Shown: positions 26,782-36,415 of the stretch, piece after piece
Layout: each line of letters opens with the position of its first letter
Numbering within the stretch: the stretch's first letter is position 1
Source: G020354785 sp964461435
GTDB lineage: Bacteria; Bacteroidota; Bacteroidia; Bacteroidales; UBA10428
DNA: 64,000 nucleotides
Assembly: GCA_964461435.1 (NCBI GenBank)
Contig: CAYWUI010000002.1
Location: 62,001 to 126,000 of the forward strand
Direction: 5' to 3'
Made by a program: the position numbers and the translations under genes
The notes under the pieces: model-generated
The model's database searches: none
What the model saw: only the letters and a program-made list of their open reading frames with translations
What the model was told of the DNA's origin: nothing

Positions 26782-26978
26782 TTCCTATAAGACTTCCGGA
26801 CAACTACAATAAATATAATTTTGTCCAAAATTAATAAAATAATAATCATTAAATACTTATAAACACTACTTGGCGATTTATTAACCGTAAAAAGTTATGA
26901 CTTAAATTAATACTATTAGATAATTATTATTCGTTACCAAAATATTATATTAGTATATAATTTTAATAATTATACGGT

Positions 26979-28109
26979 ATGAGAGAAATCAGGATGGTTG
27001 ATCTTAACAACCAGTATCTTAAAATAAAAGATGAGATTGACAGCGCCATACAGAATGTTATTGATTCCGCAGCTTTCGTTAAAAGTCCGGTTGTTAATAA
27101 GTTTGAAAGCGACCTGTCTGCATATCTTGGAGCGCCTCATGTCATTTCCTGCGGTAACGGCACCGATGCATTACAGATTAGCCTGATGGCACTGGACCTT
27201 AATCCCGGTGATGAGATAATCACACCCGTCTTCACATTTATTTCAACTGTTGAAGTGATTTGTCTTCTTGGTTTGAAGCCTGTTCTGACAGATGTGGACC
27301 CCCTCACTTTTAATATTGATGCTGATGCCCTGCAATCAGTTATTACTGACAAAACAAAAGCTATTATCCCTGTACATCTGTTCGGACAATGTGCAGATAT
27401 GCATAAAATCACAAAAATTGCTTCCGCCGGCAATATCCGGATTATTGAAGATGCCGCCCAGGCTATGGGATGTGAATTTTATACAAAGAGCAATGAGACT
27501 TTAAAAGCAGGAACTATAGGGCATATTGGATGCACTTCTTTCTTCCCCTCCAAGAACCTTGCATGTTTTGGTGATGGGGGAGCAGTAATTTCAAAAAATG
27601 ATGAACTGGCAAAAAAGATTAGAACTATCGCCAACCATGGAATGCAGGTCAAATATTATTATGATTATATCGGTGTTAATTCACGGCTGGATGCAATTCA
27701 GGCAGCCATACTCAGTGTTAAATTAAAATACCTGGATAACTATAACCTGGCACGCCGGAAAGCAGCGGAATTTTATGACAATGCATTTATGAATATCCCC
27801 GATATAACAGTGCCCTTCCAGTCCGTTTACTCTAACCACATATTTCATCAATACACTCTGAGGATAAAAAACAATAAAAGGAATGATCTTAAAACCCACC
27901 TGCATTCAAAAGGCATTCCGTCTATGATTTATTATCCCGTACCACTGCACTTGCAAAAAGCATTTGCGTTCCTGGGATATGAAAGGGGGGATTTCCCGGT
28001 TAGTGAGGAGATATGTGAGACAGTAATCTCATTACCCATGCATACGGAACTTGATGAAGAACAGCAAGGGTACATTTCCAGGTCAGTAATTGATTTTTTC
28101 AAAAAATAA
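26979..28109 (+). CDS. DegT/DnrJ/EryC1/StrS aminotransferase (WbpE-like)
   Basis: A 376-residue PLP-dependent sugar aminotransferase. Motifs are ISCGNGTDALQISLMAL, FTFISTVEVICLLG and IEDAAQAMG, and the PLP lysine lies in SFFPSKNLACFGDGGAV. It resembles WbpE/WlbC, which transaminates UDP-3-keto-GlcNAcA to the 3-amino sugar. The next gene, 5 bp downstream, is a WbpD/WlbB-like acetyltransferase, the enzyme acting immediately after in that pathway, which supports the call. The earlier enzymes (WbpA, WbpB) are not in the window. Confidence 0.87.
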   Translation: MREIRMVDLNNQYLKIKDEIDSAIQNVIDSAAFVKSPVVNKFESDLSAYLGAPHVISCGNGTDALQISLMALDLNPGDEIITPVFTFISTVEVICLLGLKPVLTDVDPLTFNIDADALQSVITDKTKAIIPVHLFGQCADMHKITKIASAGNIRIIEDAAQAMGCEFYTKSNETLKAGTIGHIGCTSFFPSKNLACFGDGGAVISKNDELAKKIRTIANHGMQVKYYYDYIGVNSRLDAIQAAILSVKLKYLDNYNLARRKAAEFYDNAFMNIPDITVPFQSVYSNHIFHQYTLRIKNNKRNDLKTHLHSKGIPSMIYYPVPLHLQKAFAFLGYERGDFPVSEEICETVISLPMHTELDEEQQGYISRSVIDFFKK

Positions 28110-28114
28110 CCGAT

Positions 28115-28693
28115 ATGGCCAGAGAATATTTTGCACATGAAACAGCAGTAATTGATGAAGGATGTCAAATTGGCAAGGGCACAAAAATATGGCATTTTTC
28201 ACATATTATGTCCGGTTGCATAATCGGGGAAAATTGCAATATAGGACAAAACGTTGTAATCTCAGCCGGAGTAATACTTGGCAGAAATGTAAAAGTACAG
28301 AACAACGTTTCGGTTTATACAGGAGTCGTTTGTGAAGATGATGTGTTTTTAGGTCCCTCAATGGTATTTACCAATATTACCAATCCGAGAAGCGCCGTTG
28401 TTAGAAAAGATAAATATGAGAAAACGGTTGTTGAAAAAGGCGCTACCATTGGTGCCAACGCAACTGTATTATGCGGGATAAACATCGGCAGGCACTCATT
28501 TATAGGAGCTGGAGCAGTAGTGACAAAAGATGTCAGTCCCTATGCCCTGGTTGTCGGAAATCCTGCAAGACAAACGGGATGGATGAGTGAATACGGGCAC
28601 AGGCTGCAGTTTGATGATAAAAACATTGCTATATGCCCTGAAAGTAATGAAAAATACCAGTTAAAAAAGGGTGCTGTCTCAAAGACTGGTTGA
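28115..28693 (+). CDS. Hexapeptide N-acetyltransferase (WbpD/WlbB-like)
   Basis: A 192-residue left-handed beta-helix acetyltransferase. It starts EYFAHETAVIDEGCQIGKGT, continues with KIWHFSHIM, IGQNVVISAGVILG and VSVYTGVVCEDDVFLGPSM, and ends with GAGAVVTKDVSPYALVVGNP. These match WlbB/WbpD, which acetylate UDP-2-acetamido-3-amino-2,3-dideoxy-glucuronate. It is almost certainly cotranscribed with the preceding aminotransferase. The product sugar would be for surface polysaccharide. Confidence 0.88.
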   Translation: MAREYFAHETAVIDEGCQIGKGTKIWHFSHIMSGCIIGENCNIGQNVVISAGVILGRNVKVQNNVSVYTGVVCEDDVFLGPSMVFTNITNPRSAVVRKDKYEKTVVEKGATIGANATVLCGINIGRHSFIGAGAVVTKDVSPYALVVGNPARQTGWMSEYGHRLQFDDKNIAICPESNEKYQLKKGAVSKTG

Positions 28694-28740
28694 TTATTAT
28701 ATTGTCCGAATTAAATATTTATTTATTATTGTTACGTAAC

Positions 28741-28748
28741 TATCTTTG
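28741..28748 (+). promoter_or_regulatory. Candidate -7 element for galE
   Basis: TATCTTTG fits TAnnTTTG and is 18 bp before the galE start codon. The -33 position reads TTTA-like sequence rather than TTTG. Confidence 0.4.
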
Positions 28749-28765
28749 TACTGGTTACAACAACT

Positions 28766-29809
28766 ATGATGAAAAAATTAATATTAGTCACCGGAGGTAC
28801 AGGTTATATTGGTTCCCATACTGCCGTTGAACTTATTGAAAACGGTTATGAAGTAGTTATTGTTGATAACCTCTCTAACTCACGAATAGAAACACTTGAC
28901 GGGATTGAGCAAATTACCGGTATAAGGCCGCGTTTTGAAAAATTTGACTTATGTGACAACGATAAAGTTGAAGAGTTATGTGAAAAATATCCTGACCTGG
29001 TTGCTATAGTGCACTTTGCGGCCCTGAAAGCTGTTGGTGAGTCGGTTGAATTACCCCTTGATTACTATTACAACAACCTTGTATCATTAATTAATCTGTT
29101 AAAGGCAATGGGCAAATATAATATTCCGTATATGGTATTTTCTTCATCGTCTACTGTATACGGCTTGCCTGATAAATTGCCGGTAACAGAAAATTCTCCT
29201 GTTAAAAAGGCCAGTTCTCCCTACGGCAATACCAAACAAATCTCCGAAGAAATAATTTCTGACACTATTCACGCAAATAGCAAGTTAAAAGCCATCTCAC
29301 TGCGCTACTTCAATCCTATAGGAGCACACAAATCCGTTTTAATCGGAGAGCTGCCCCTGGATGTACCCCTAAATCTTGTACCTTATGTTACGCAGACTGC
29401 AATTGGGATCAGGGATCATTTGAGGGTTTTTGGAAACGATTATAATACCCCTGATGGAACAGGTGTAAGGGATTATATTAATGTTGTCGATCTGTCAAGA
29501 GCCCACGTTACAGCAATAAAAAGACTTATTGAAAATAAATCGGGCAGCAATTATGAAGTCTTCAACCTTGGCACAGGTAAGGGTTTATCAGTTCTGGAAA
29601 TAATTAATACTTTTGAGAAAGTTACAGGCCAAAAGATAAAGTACAGGATATACCCGAGACGTGCCGGTGATATAGATATGGTCTACACCGACACATCCTA
29701 TACTAACAGTGAACTGGGGTGGAAAGCAGAAGTATCACTCGAAGAGACTTTATTATCAGCCTGGAACTGGGAAAAGTATATAAGAAAAAAAATGGCAGAA
29801 AGAAAATAA
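28766..29809 (+). CDS. galE: UDP-glucose 4-epimerase
   Basis: A 347-residue extended SDR interconverting UDP-glucose and UDP-galactose (or the N-acetyl forms). NAD motif VTGGTGYIGSHTAVELI, then VHFAALKAVGESVELP, the catalytic SSSSTVYG and YGNTK pair (YxxxK), and LRYFNPIGAH. Length is normal for GalE. It starts ATGATG, so the protein may begin one codon later. It is followed by rfbB after 10 bp, so the two nucleotide-sugar enzymes form an operon. Confidence 0.95.
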   Translation: MMKKLILVTGGTGYIGSHTAVELIENGYEVVIVDNLSNSRIETLDGIEQITGIRPRFEKFDLCDNDKVEELCEKYPDLVAIVHFAALKAVGESVELPLDYYYNNLVSLINLLKAMGKYNIPYMVFSSSSTVYGLPDKLPVTENSPVKKASSPYGNTKQISEEIISDTIHANSKLKAISLRYFNPIGAHKSVLIGELPLDVPLNLVPYVTQTAIGIRDHLRVFGNDYNTPDGTGVRDYINVVDLSRAHVTAIKRLIENKSGSNYEVFNLGTGKGLSVLEIINTFEKVTGQKIKYRIYPRRAGDIDMVYTDTSYTNSELGWKAEVSLEETLLSAWNWEKYIRKKMAERK

Positions 29810-29819
29810 AGTAAAAAAT

Positions 29820-30875
29820 ATGAATAAGACTATCCTTATTACCGGGGGTGCCGGATTTATTGGCTCACATGTAGTAAGACATTTTGTTAATAAATACCCT
29901 GATTATAAAATAGTAAATCTGGATAAGCTTACCTATGCAGGTAATCTCGAAAACCTTAGTGATGTTGAGTCAAAAAGGAATTATAAGTTCCTGAAAGCCG
30001 ATATCAACAATCCGGTTGCAATAAATGAAATATTTGCGGAATCCCCTTTCGATGGAATAATTCATCTGGCAGCAGAATCTCATGTTGATCGCTCAATTTT
30101 GGATCCAATGGAATTTATTTATACAAATGTCGTGGGTACCGTAAATTTGCTCAATGCAGCAAGAAAAGTATGGGCAGATAATTGTACAGGTAAATTATTT
30201 TATCATATTTCAACGGATGAGGTGTATGGCTCTATTGAGCAGGGTGGATATTTTACTGAAGATACTCCCTATGAACCACGAAGTCCCTATTCCGCTTCAA
30301 AAGCAGGTTCAGATCATTTTGTCAGGGCATACTTTAACACCTATAAATTGCCGGTGATAATTTCTAACTGCAGCAATAACTACGGGCCTAATCAGTTTCC
30401 CGAAAAACTTATTCCTCTGACAATAAACAATATTAAAAATAACAAACCAATACCTGTTTACGGTAAAGGCGAAAATATAAGAGACTGGCTCTATGTTGAA
30501 GATCATGCAAAAGCTATAGATCTGATATTTCATAGGGGCACATCTGGAGAAACCTATAATATAGGAGGCGATAATGAATGGAGGAACATTGATTTAATCA
30601 ATAAACTTTGTGCAATAATGGACAGGAAGCTGGGAAGAAAGGATGGCTCCTCGGCCAGGTTAATAACCTTCATCAAGGACCGTGCAGGCCATGATCTCAG
30701 ATATGCTATTGACTGTACAAAACTGAAAAATGAACTGAACTGGAAACAGTCATTAAGCTTTGAAGAAGGACTTATTAAAACGGTAGACTGGTACCTTAAT
30801 AATGAAAAGTGGTTAAATAATGTTCTGTCAGGAGATTATGAAAAATATTATGACAATCAATATGTTAAACGATAA
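29820..30875 (+). CDS. rfbB: dTDP-glucose 4,6-dehydratase
   Basis: A 351-residue NAD enzyme that makes dTDP-4-keto-6-deoxyglucose for rhamnose and other deoxysugars. The Rossmann motif is ITGGAGFIGSHVVRHF, then LAAESHVDRSI, ISTDEVYGS and YSASKAGSDHFVRAY (YxxxK). The C-terminal part has YGPNQFPEKLIPL and GRKDGSSARLITFIKDRAGHD. rfbA, rfbC and rfbD are not in the window. Its stop codon is immediately followed by the stop of convergent glmS (no intergenic base). Confidence 0.95.
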   Translation: MNKTILITGGAGFIGSHVVRHFVNKYPDYKIVNLDKLTYAGNLENLSDVESKRNYKFLKADINNPVAINEIFAESPFDGIIHLAAESHVDRSILDPMEFIYTNVVGTVNLLNAARKVWADNCTGKLFYHISTDEVYGSIEQGGYFTEDTPYEPRSPYSASKAGSDHFVRAYFNTYKLPVIISNCSNNYGPNQFPEKLIPLTINNIKNNKPIPVYGKGENIRDWLYVEDHAKAIDLIFHRGTSGETYNIGGDNEWRNIDLINKLCAIMDRKLGRKDGSSARLITFIKDRAGHDLRYAIDCTKLKNELNWKQSLSFEEGLIKTVDWYLNNEKWLNNVLSGDYEKYYDNQYVKR

Positions 30876-32711
30876 TCATTCAACAGTTACCGACTTTGCA
30901 AGGTTCCTTGGCTGATCAACATTACATCCCCTCATCACGGCGATATGATATGAAAGCAGCTGCAGAGGCACTACAGCCAGTAAAGGCGAGAAAACCGGAT
31001 TGGTGTCGGGTATTTCAAGAACATGGTCTGCCAGATCTTTAATCACCTTATCCCCTTCCGTAACTATTGCAATTACAATTCCGTCTCTTGCTTTTACCTC
31101 CTGAATATTACTTACTATTTTATCGTATGATGAATCTTTGGTAGCAATAACAACAACTGGCATATTATGGTCTATCAATGCTATAGGGCCATGTTTCATC
31201 TCAGCCGCCGGATAACCTTCAGCATGGATGTAAGATATTTCCTTTAGTTTAAGAGCCCCCTCCAGTGCAACAGGGAAGAAATATCCCCTGCCAAGGTATA
31301 GAAAATTATTTGCCTCCCTATATAACCAGGCTATCTTCTTAAAAGACTCATTCATTTTAAGGATCTTTTCAATGTTCTGGGGCACCTGTGTCAGATCCCT
31401 GATATAACTCTTATATAACTGTTCAGACAGTATTTTTTTATTATGCCCGATTAGCATTGCCATCATTGCGAGCACGGTAACCTGGGCTGTAAATGCTTTT
31501 GTCGAGGCCACTCCTATCTCGGGCCCGGCATGAGTATATACTCCGCCGTCAGTCTCACGCGGTATGCTTGATCCTACAACATTGCAGATCCCAAGCACCA
31601 GTGCACCGGCTTCCTTTGCCAGATTAATAGCTGCCAGGGTGTCTGCTGTTTCCCCGCTCTGGCTTATGGCAATTATTACATCATCTTTGGTAATGACCGG
31701 ATTCCTGTATCTGAATTCAGAGGCGTACTCCACTTCCACCGGGATCCTTGCCAAATCCTCAAACAAATATTCTCCCAGGAGTCCGGCATGCCATGAAGTA
31801 CCGCAACCTATTATAATTATTCTCTTGGCTTCCATAAATTTTGGCAGTATATTGTAAAGTCCCCCCAGGCGTATCCCTGAATAATCTGATGCTACCCTCC
31901 CCCTGAAAGTATCAAGGATGGACCGGGGCTGCTCAAAAATTTCCTTAAGCATATAATGCGGGAAACCGCCTTTGTCTATCTCTCCTATATCCAGGTCAAG
32001 CTGCTGTATCTTGGGCGTTTGAGGATCATTTCTTACAGTTTTAAGTATCAGCTCATTTTTTGTAATAATTGCTATATCCCCGTCATTCAAATAAACGACA
32101 CTCTTTGTATATTCTACAATAGGCGTCGCATCCGAGGCAAGGAAATATTCTTCATGTCCGACACCTATAACAAGGGGGCTGCCCTTTCTGGCAGCAATAA
32201 GTTTATCGGGCTCATCAGTACACATTATCACCAGTCCGTATGCTCCAACGACCCTCGTTAGTGCTAACCTTACTGCTATTTCAGCCTTCACCCCTCCCTT
32301 TAAATATATGTATTCTATGAGGTTAGCCAGCACTTCCGTGTCTGTTTCACTTTTAAACTTCACGCCCCTGGTCATCAGCTTCTCCTTCAACTTAGCATAA
32401 TTTTCAATTATCCCGTTGTGTATAATTATAAACTTGCCTTTCTCTGAAGCATGGGGGTGAGCATTTATATCATTCGGCTCACCATGGGTCGCCCATCTTG
32501 TATGCCCTATTCCCAAATGCCCCGATACATCCTTATTATTTATATAGTTTTCAAGATCGCTAACCTTCCCCTTACATTTATAAATCAGCGAACCTTTGTT
32601 CATAATTGACACACCTGCCGAATCATAACCGCGATATTCCAGACGTTTAAGTCCGTTAATTAATACAGGGTATGCTTCCCTGTCCCCGATATAACCTATG
32701 ATTCCACACAT
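30876..32711 (-). CDS. glmS: Glutamine-fructose-6-phosphate aminotransferase
   Basis: A 611-residue enzyme making glucosamine-6-phosphate, the entry to UDP-GlcNAc for peptidoglycan and LPS. The N-terminal Ntn glutaminase starts MCGIIGYIG (nucleophile Cys after Met), with GIGHTRWATHG. Two SIS domains follow, the first with IIGCGTSWHAGLL and AISQSGETADTLAA, the second with YPAAEMKHGPIALI. The C-terminus AKSVTVE is standard for the isomerase site. The order from start to stop is uninterrupted and the length is normal. Confidence 0.97.
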   Translation of the reverse strand: MCGIIGYIGDREAYPVLINGLKRLEYRGYDSAGVSIMNKGSLIYKCKGKVSDLENYINNKDVSGHLGIGHTRWATHGEPNDINAHPHASEKGKFIIIHNGIIENYAKLKEKLMTRGVKFKSETDTEVLANLIEYIYLKGGVKAEIAVRLALTRVVGAYGLVIMCTDEPDKLIAARKGSPLVIGVGHEEYFLASDATPIVEYTKSVVYLNDGDIAIITKNELILKTVRNDPQTPKIQQLDLDIGEIDKGGFPHYMLKEIFEQPRSILDTFRGRVASDYSGIRLGGLYNILPKFMEAKRIIIIGCGTSWHAGLLGEYLFEDLARIPVEVEYASEFRYRNPVITKDDVIIAISQSGETADTLAAINLAKEAGALVLGICNVVGSSIPRETDGGVYTHAGPEIGVASTKAFTAQVTVLAMMAMLIGHNKKILSEQLYKSYIRDLTQVPQNIEKILKMNESFKKIAWLYREANNFLYLGRGYFFPVALEGALKLKEISYIHAEGYPAAEMKHGPIALIDHNMPVVVIATKDSSYDKIVSNIQEVKARDGIVIAIVTEGDKVIKDLADHVLEIPDTNPVFSPLLAVVPLQLLSYHIAVMRGCNVDQPRNLAKSVTVE

Positions 32712-32722
32712 TTTTTAAAATT

Positions 32723-34102
32723 TTAACGTATTTTAGTATAATATATATTTAACTTAATCTTTTTATTGGCATTATTGCCACTTGACAGCACAACCCTGTT
32801 GGCTTGTTCAATATTATATGATATTTTCATGGTACTCTCATTATAACTGCCAACAAATAAACGCAGATAATTGTATTCCTTCCCTTCAACCAGGTCCTGG
32901 ATATAATTGCCTATATTAAACCTGTATGCTTCGATCCCATCGTCATATTTCCCTCCAAAGTACCCGAGAAGTCCGAGCACTGAAGGATCATCAGGTAAAG
33001 CACTTTGCTCGCCCTCATTATTGACAGTCCTTAAGCCCAGTTGTGAGGGAATCTCATATTCAGTCTGTTCACTGCTATCTGTAAGGACAGGTACAATAAG
33101 CTCAGCCTTGCTTATTGATACATTACCCAATTCACTGATAAGGTTATTAATATAAGGTAATCTGATATTTGCAGCAGTACCTCCCAGGGACTGAAGATAT
33201 ATGGCTGTATCTTGGACAGATTCATCATTAATGTAAGGAATGCCCGCTTCGTTATGATTATTGAAATTAAAAACGCCTATCCTGACATAGGAGCCATAAA
33301 AATAATATGAATACTCTGATGTGTCTTTATCGTTATGGTAATATAAAATAATCCGTGAAGAATAATTTGAGGGTAAGGCATATAAGATCCGCCCATCTTC
33401 ACTAACCTGCTCAACTGCAAAATACAACCCTTTCATGTTCGCTTTGAAAACCGAATCATTTGAATAAAAAAGACTGTCATCTTCAACCGGGGGATTAAGA
33501 AGTTTATTTGCAAAAAATTTATTTAGATATATCTTCATTAATGTAGAGTCTGTATTATCATTATCAACATTCATATCACTTACAACAGGATCTGAAGTAT
33601 TAATTTTATTTATATTATAATATCCTGTGACATCAAAGTCAGAATTATAGTCTATAGAATCCGCCAAATCTGATGTAAGCTCGTAGACACTTATTTTTGA
33701 TGTAAACTCATCTTTGCCATAACCTCCTGAACAAAATAATTCAATAATTAATGAATCACATATAGGATTGTCACCAAAGTCAATATAATAACTATAGGCA
33801 AATTGTGCCAGTAATTCTGCTTTGACAGCTCCGAATACAGGATCAACATAGCTGCCTATAGGCATCTGGTATTTACCAACAGTAACAAGGGGCTCCGGCT
33901 CGATAGTATAGGCTTCTACTGTAATCGTATCAATTGATCCGACTTCCACCAAATCGGAGTCCTTTAAAAAATCCAGTCCCAGTTTGCCGGGATCTTCCTG
34001 GCATGCATAAACTGAAATCAGCAAAGTACAATAAATGATATATTGTTTGATGGAGATTAGGGATACTCTGTCTTTGGAGGTGGAGAGAGAAAATCTAAGC
34101 AT
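32723..34102 (-). CDS. DUF4270 family lipoprotein
   Basis: A 459-residue lipoprotein. The signal segment ends IIYCTLLISVYACQEDPG, with Cys about residue 34 as the lipidation site, so the mature protein is probably anchored in the outer membrane. The start LGLDFLKDSD and the pattern of GxYxDPxFG (IGSYVDPVFGAVKAELLAQF) are marks of DUF4270, which is beta-rich and of unknown function. The gene start overlaps the stop of the glycogen-synthase-like gene by 8 bp, so the two are translationally coupled, an arrangement I recall from other Bacteroidales. Confidence 0.88.
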   Translation of the reverse strand: MLRFSLSTSKDRVSLISIKQYIIYCTLLISVYACQEDPGKLGLDFLKDSDLVEVGSIDTITVEAYTIEPEPLVTVGKYQMPIGSYVDPVFGAVKAELLAQFAYSYYIDFGDNPICDSLIIELFCSGGYGKDEFTSKISVYELTSDLADSIDYNSDFDVTGYYNINKINTSDPVVSDMNVDNDNTDSTLMKIYLNKFFANKLLNPPVEDDSLFYSNDSVFKANMKGLYFAVEQVSEDGRILYALPSNYSSRIILYYHNDKDTSEYSYYFYGSYVRIGVFNFNNHNEAGIPYINDESVQDTAIYLQSLGGTAANIRLPYINNLISELGNVSISKAELIVPVLTDSSEQTEYEIPSQLGLRTVNNEGEQSALPDDPSVLGLLGYFGGKYDDGIEAYRFNIGNYIQDLVEGKEYNYLRLFVGSYNESTMKISYNIEQANRVVLSSGNNANKKIKLNIYYTKIR

Positions 34103-34916
34103 TAACAGTTTCAGTTAAAATTTTATTATAAAACTCGGAATATATATCAATGTAATTATCACCATTATAATAATTAAGTATAGGTTTATCTTTAATTTCA
34201 ATAAACTTTTTAATGTCAGGATCAATATTATCGCTTCCCAGAATTACAGCATCCGTCATACTTATAGCCAGTTTGTTGAGGTTAATATAATTCGGGTCCT
34301 CAATAATATTTAATTCCTCACCGGTAATTCCTTCTGATATTAATTTGCTCTTTAACGATTTATTTAACGGTTTGTTAAAATCATTATTATATATCGACAG
34401 GATAATCTTTGAGTCCAGAAAAAGAGGGTTATCGTAAAATACCTTTTTAAGATATAAGGGTATTAAACTTGTAAACCAGCCGTGACAATGGACAATATCA
34501 GGAGCCCATTGCAGCTTCTTGACCGTCTCAATTACCCCTCTTGCAAAGAAGATCGCTCTTTCATCATTATCATCAAAGTACTCTCCATTCTCATCATGTA
34601 ATATATGCTTTCTTTGAAAGTAATCATCATTATCGATAAAATAAACCTGCATTCTGGCAGTCTGTATCGAAGCAACCTTTATGATCAGGGGATGGTCTGT
34701 ATCATTAATAATAATATTCATTCCCGACAGCCTTATAACCTCATGTAACTGATTTCTTCGCTCATTTATACATCCGTACTTTGGCATAAATGTGCGAATT
34801 TCTCTTCCTCTCTCCTGAATACCTTGCGGAAGATTGCGGGCAATAATAGACATCTCTGTTTCCGGTAAATATGGGGTTATTTCCTGTGAGATATACAAAA
34901 TTTTCGTACCTTCCAT
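34095..34916 (-). CDS. Glycogen/starch synthase-like protein, N-terminal GT5 domain only
   Basis: A 273-residue protein matching only the N-terminal domain of GT5 glycogen synthases (KILYISQEITPYLPETEMS, REIRTFMPKYG, PDIVHCHGWFTSLIPLYL). A full enzyme has about 470 or more residues with a second GT-B domain, which is missing here. The usual KTGGLAD acceptor motif in the first loop is also replaced. It is therefore unlikely to polymerise glucan by itself. It sits with DUF4270, divergent from panC, as in other Bacteroidales. A binding or regulatory role is possible but unproven. Confidence 0.8.
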   Translation of the reverse strand: MEGTKILYISQEITPYLPETEMSIIARNLPQGIQERGREIRTFMPKYGCINERRNQLHEVIRLSGMNIIINDTDHPLIIKVASIQTARMQVYFIDNDDYFQRKHILHDENGEYFDDNDERAIFFARGVIETVKKLQWAPDIVHCHGWFTSLIPLYLKKVFYDNPLFLDSKIILSIYNNDFNKPLNKSLKSKLISEGITGEELNIIEDPNYINLNKLAISMTDAVILGSDNIDPDIKKFIEIKDKPILNYYNGDNYIDIYSEFYNKILTETVNA

Positions 34917-35102
34917 ACAGCTAATGGATAATATTTTCGATTAATATGCAAAATTACTAAAAATAATTAAGATTATATAATTCAATGACTGCAACAGTAT
35001 TTTATGACTTCTCTGTCAGCACATAATTAAGGGTGCAGGAAATTACTCTTTGCCCAGCCACCGATAAATCATAAAATTTTTAAATTTCGATTTAAAAAAT
35101 TG

Positions 35103-35110
35103 TATGTTTG
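35103..35110 (+). promoter_or_regulatory. Candidate -7 element for panC-panD
   Basis: TATGTTTG matches TAnnTTTG, 31 bp before the panC start codon. No exact TTTG occurs at the -33 spacing. Confidence 0.4.
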
Positions 35111-35141
35111 ATTTAAAATAAACAAGAACATTTATCCGCAC

Positions 35142-35984
35142 ATGGATATATTCAAACATAAATCAGGCATCCGCAGAAAAATTGAATCCCTCGGGCCAGG
35201 GTCGACAATTGGTTTTGTCCCCACAATGGGAGCATTGCATAAAGGACACCTGTCACTTATTGATTGTTCATTAAAACAAAATGATATTACTGTAGTAAGC
35301 ATTTTTGTAAATCCGACACAGTTTAATGATGAAAGTGATTTTAAAAATTACCCCAGGACTCTTGACGCTGATCTGAAAATCCTGAGAACAATAAATTGTA
35401 ATATCGTTTTTACACCGGAAGAAAGCGAGATGTATGATAAACCTGACAACTTTGAATATGACTTCGGACATCTGGATAAAGTACTGGAAGGTAAATACAG
35501 ACCCGGACATTTTACAGGGGTTGCCAGAATAGTAACAAGACTGTTTGAAGTAGTTACTCCTCATAAAGCTTATTTCGGACTTAAAGACTTCCAGCAGTTT
35601 ATAATTATTAAAAAACTTACCGAAGATTTAAAGTTGCCTGTCAGTATTATCTCCTGTCCTACTGTGCGTGAGAAGGACGGACTGGCAATGAGCTCCAGGA
35701 ACAGCCTTTTAACTGCCGAACAACGTAAGCATGCCCCCCTCATTTATCATACTTTATGCCAGGCTGAAAAAAACAGTAAAAAATATACTGTCGGCTATGT
35801 AAAAAAAACTGTAGTAAACACATTGAATAAAGACCCATATCTTAGCGTCGAGTATTTTGAAATAGTTGACAATATTAATCTTAATCCGGCCAAAAGCTGG
35901 GAAGAACCATCTGTAAAAGTCGGCTGTATTGCAGTAAAAGCAGGAGATGTAAGACTTATAGATAATATAGTTTTTAATTTGTAA
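35142..35984 (+). CDS. panC: Pantothenate synthetase
   Basis: A 280-residue enzyme joining pantoate and beta-alanine with ATP. The nucleotidyltransferase motif is FVPTMGALHKGHLSLI (HxGH as HKGH), then VSIFVNPTQFN, FTGVARIVTRLFE, YFGLKDFQQ and the KMSKS-equivalent MSSRNSLL. It is followed after 11 bp by panD, whose product beta-alanine is the other substrate, so both steps are under one promoter. Confidence 0.96.
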   Translation: MDIFKHKSGIRRKIESLGPGSTIGFVPTMGALHKGHLSLIDCSLKQNDITVVSIFVNPTQFNDESDFKNYPRTLDADLKILRTINCNIVFTPEESEMYDKPDNFEYDFGHLDKVLEGKYRPGHFTGVARIVTRLFEVVTPHKAYFGLKDFQQFIIIKKLTEDLKLPVSIISCPTVREKDGLAMSSRNSLLTAEQRKHAPLIYHTLCQAEKNSKKYTVGYVKKTVVNTLNKDPYLSVEYFEIVDNINLNPAKSWEEPSVKVGCIAVKAGDVRLIDNIVFNL

Positions 35985-35995
35985 CTTTGCATATT

Positions 35996-36349
35996 ATGCA
36001 GATAGAAATAGTAAAATCAAAAATACACAGGGTAACCGTTACGGATGCAAACCTTAACTATATAGGCAGTATTGGCATTGATGAAGATTTAATGGATGCT
36101 GCAAACCTTATCGAATTTGAAAAAGTCCAGGTACTTGATATCAACAACGGCGAACGGCTTGATACTTATGTAATGAAGGGGAAAAGAGGTACCGGAGAAA
36201 TATGTATTAACGGTCCGGCCGCAAGGAAAGTAAATATTGGAGATATAATAATTATTGTTTCCTACGCTGCAATGGATTTTGAAGAAGCAAAAAAGTATAG
36301 TCCTGCACTGGTCTTCCCGGATACTAAAACCAACAAACTCTTAAAGTAG
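35996..36349 (+). CDS. panD: Aspartate 1-decarboxylase
   Basis: A 117-residue pyruvoyl enzyme producing beta-alanine from aspartate. It is made as a proenzyme cleaved between Gly and Ser in NYIGSIGID; here the Ser becomes the pyruvoyl group. Other marks are EIVKSKIHRVTVTDANLNYIGS, VLDINNGERLDTYV and INGPAARKVNIGDIIIIVSY. Start is ATG 35996 (MQIEIVKSKIH), rather than a TTG 9 bases earlier. The C-terminal tail is slightly longer than in E. coli, as usual in this phylum. Confidence 0.95.
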   Translation: MQIEIVKSKIHRVTVTDANLNYIGSIGIDEDLMDAANLIEFEKVQVLDINNGERLDTYVMKGKRGTGEICINGPAARKVNIGDIIIIVSYAAMDFEEAKKYSPALVFPDTKTNKLLK

Positions 36350-36415
36350 CATCCTCATTTGTGTTATGCTAATTTCTATTTAATATATTTCTGTATCTGT
36401 TAAACACTATCATTA

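Noticed and set aside
35987..35995. TTG start for panD
   Set aside because: ATG at 35996 gives the standard PanD N-terminus.
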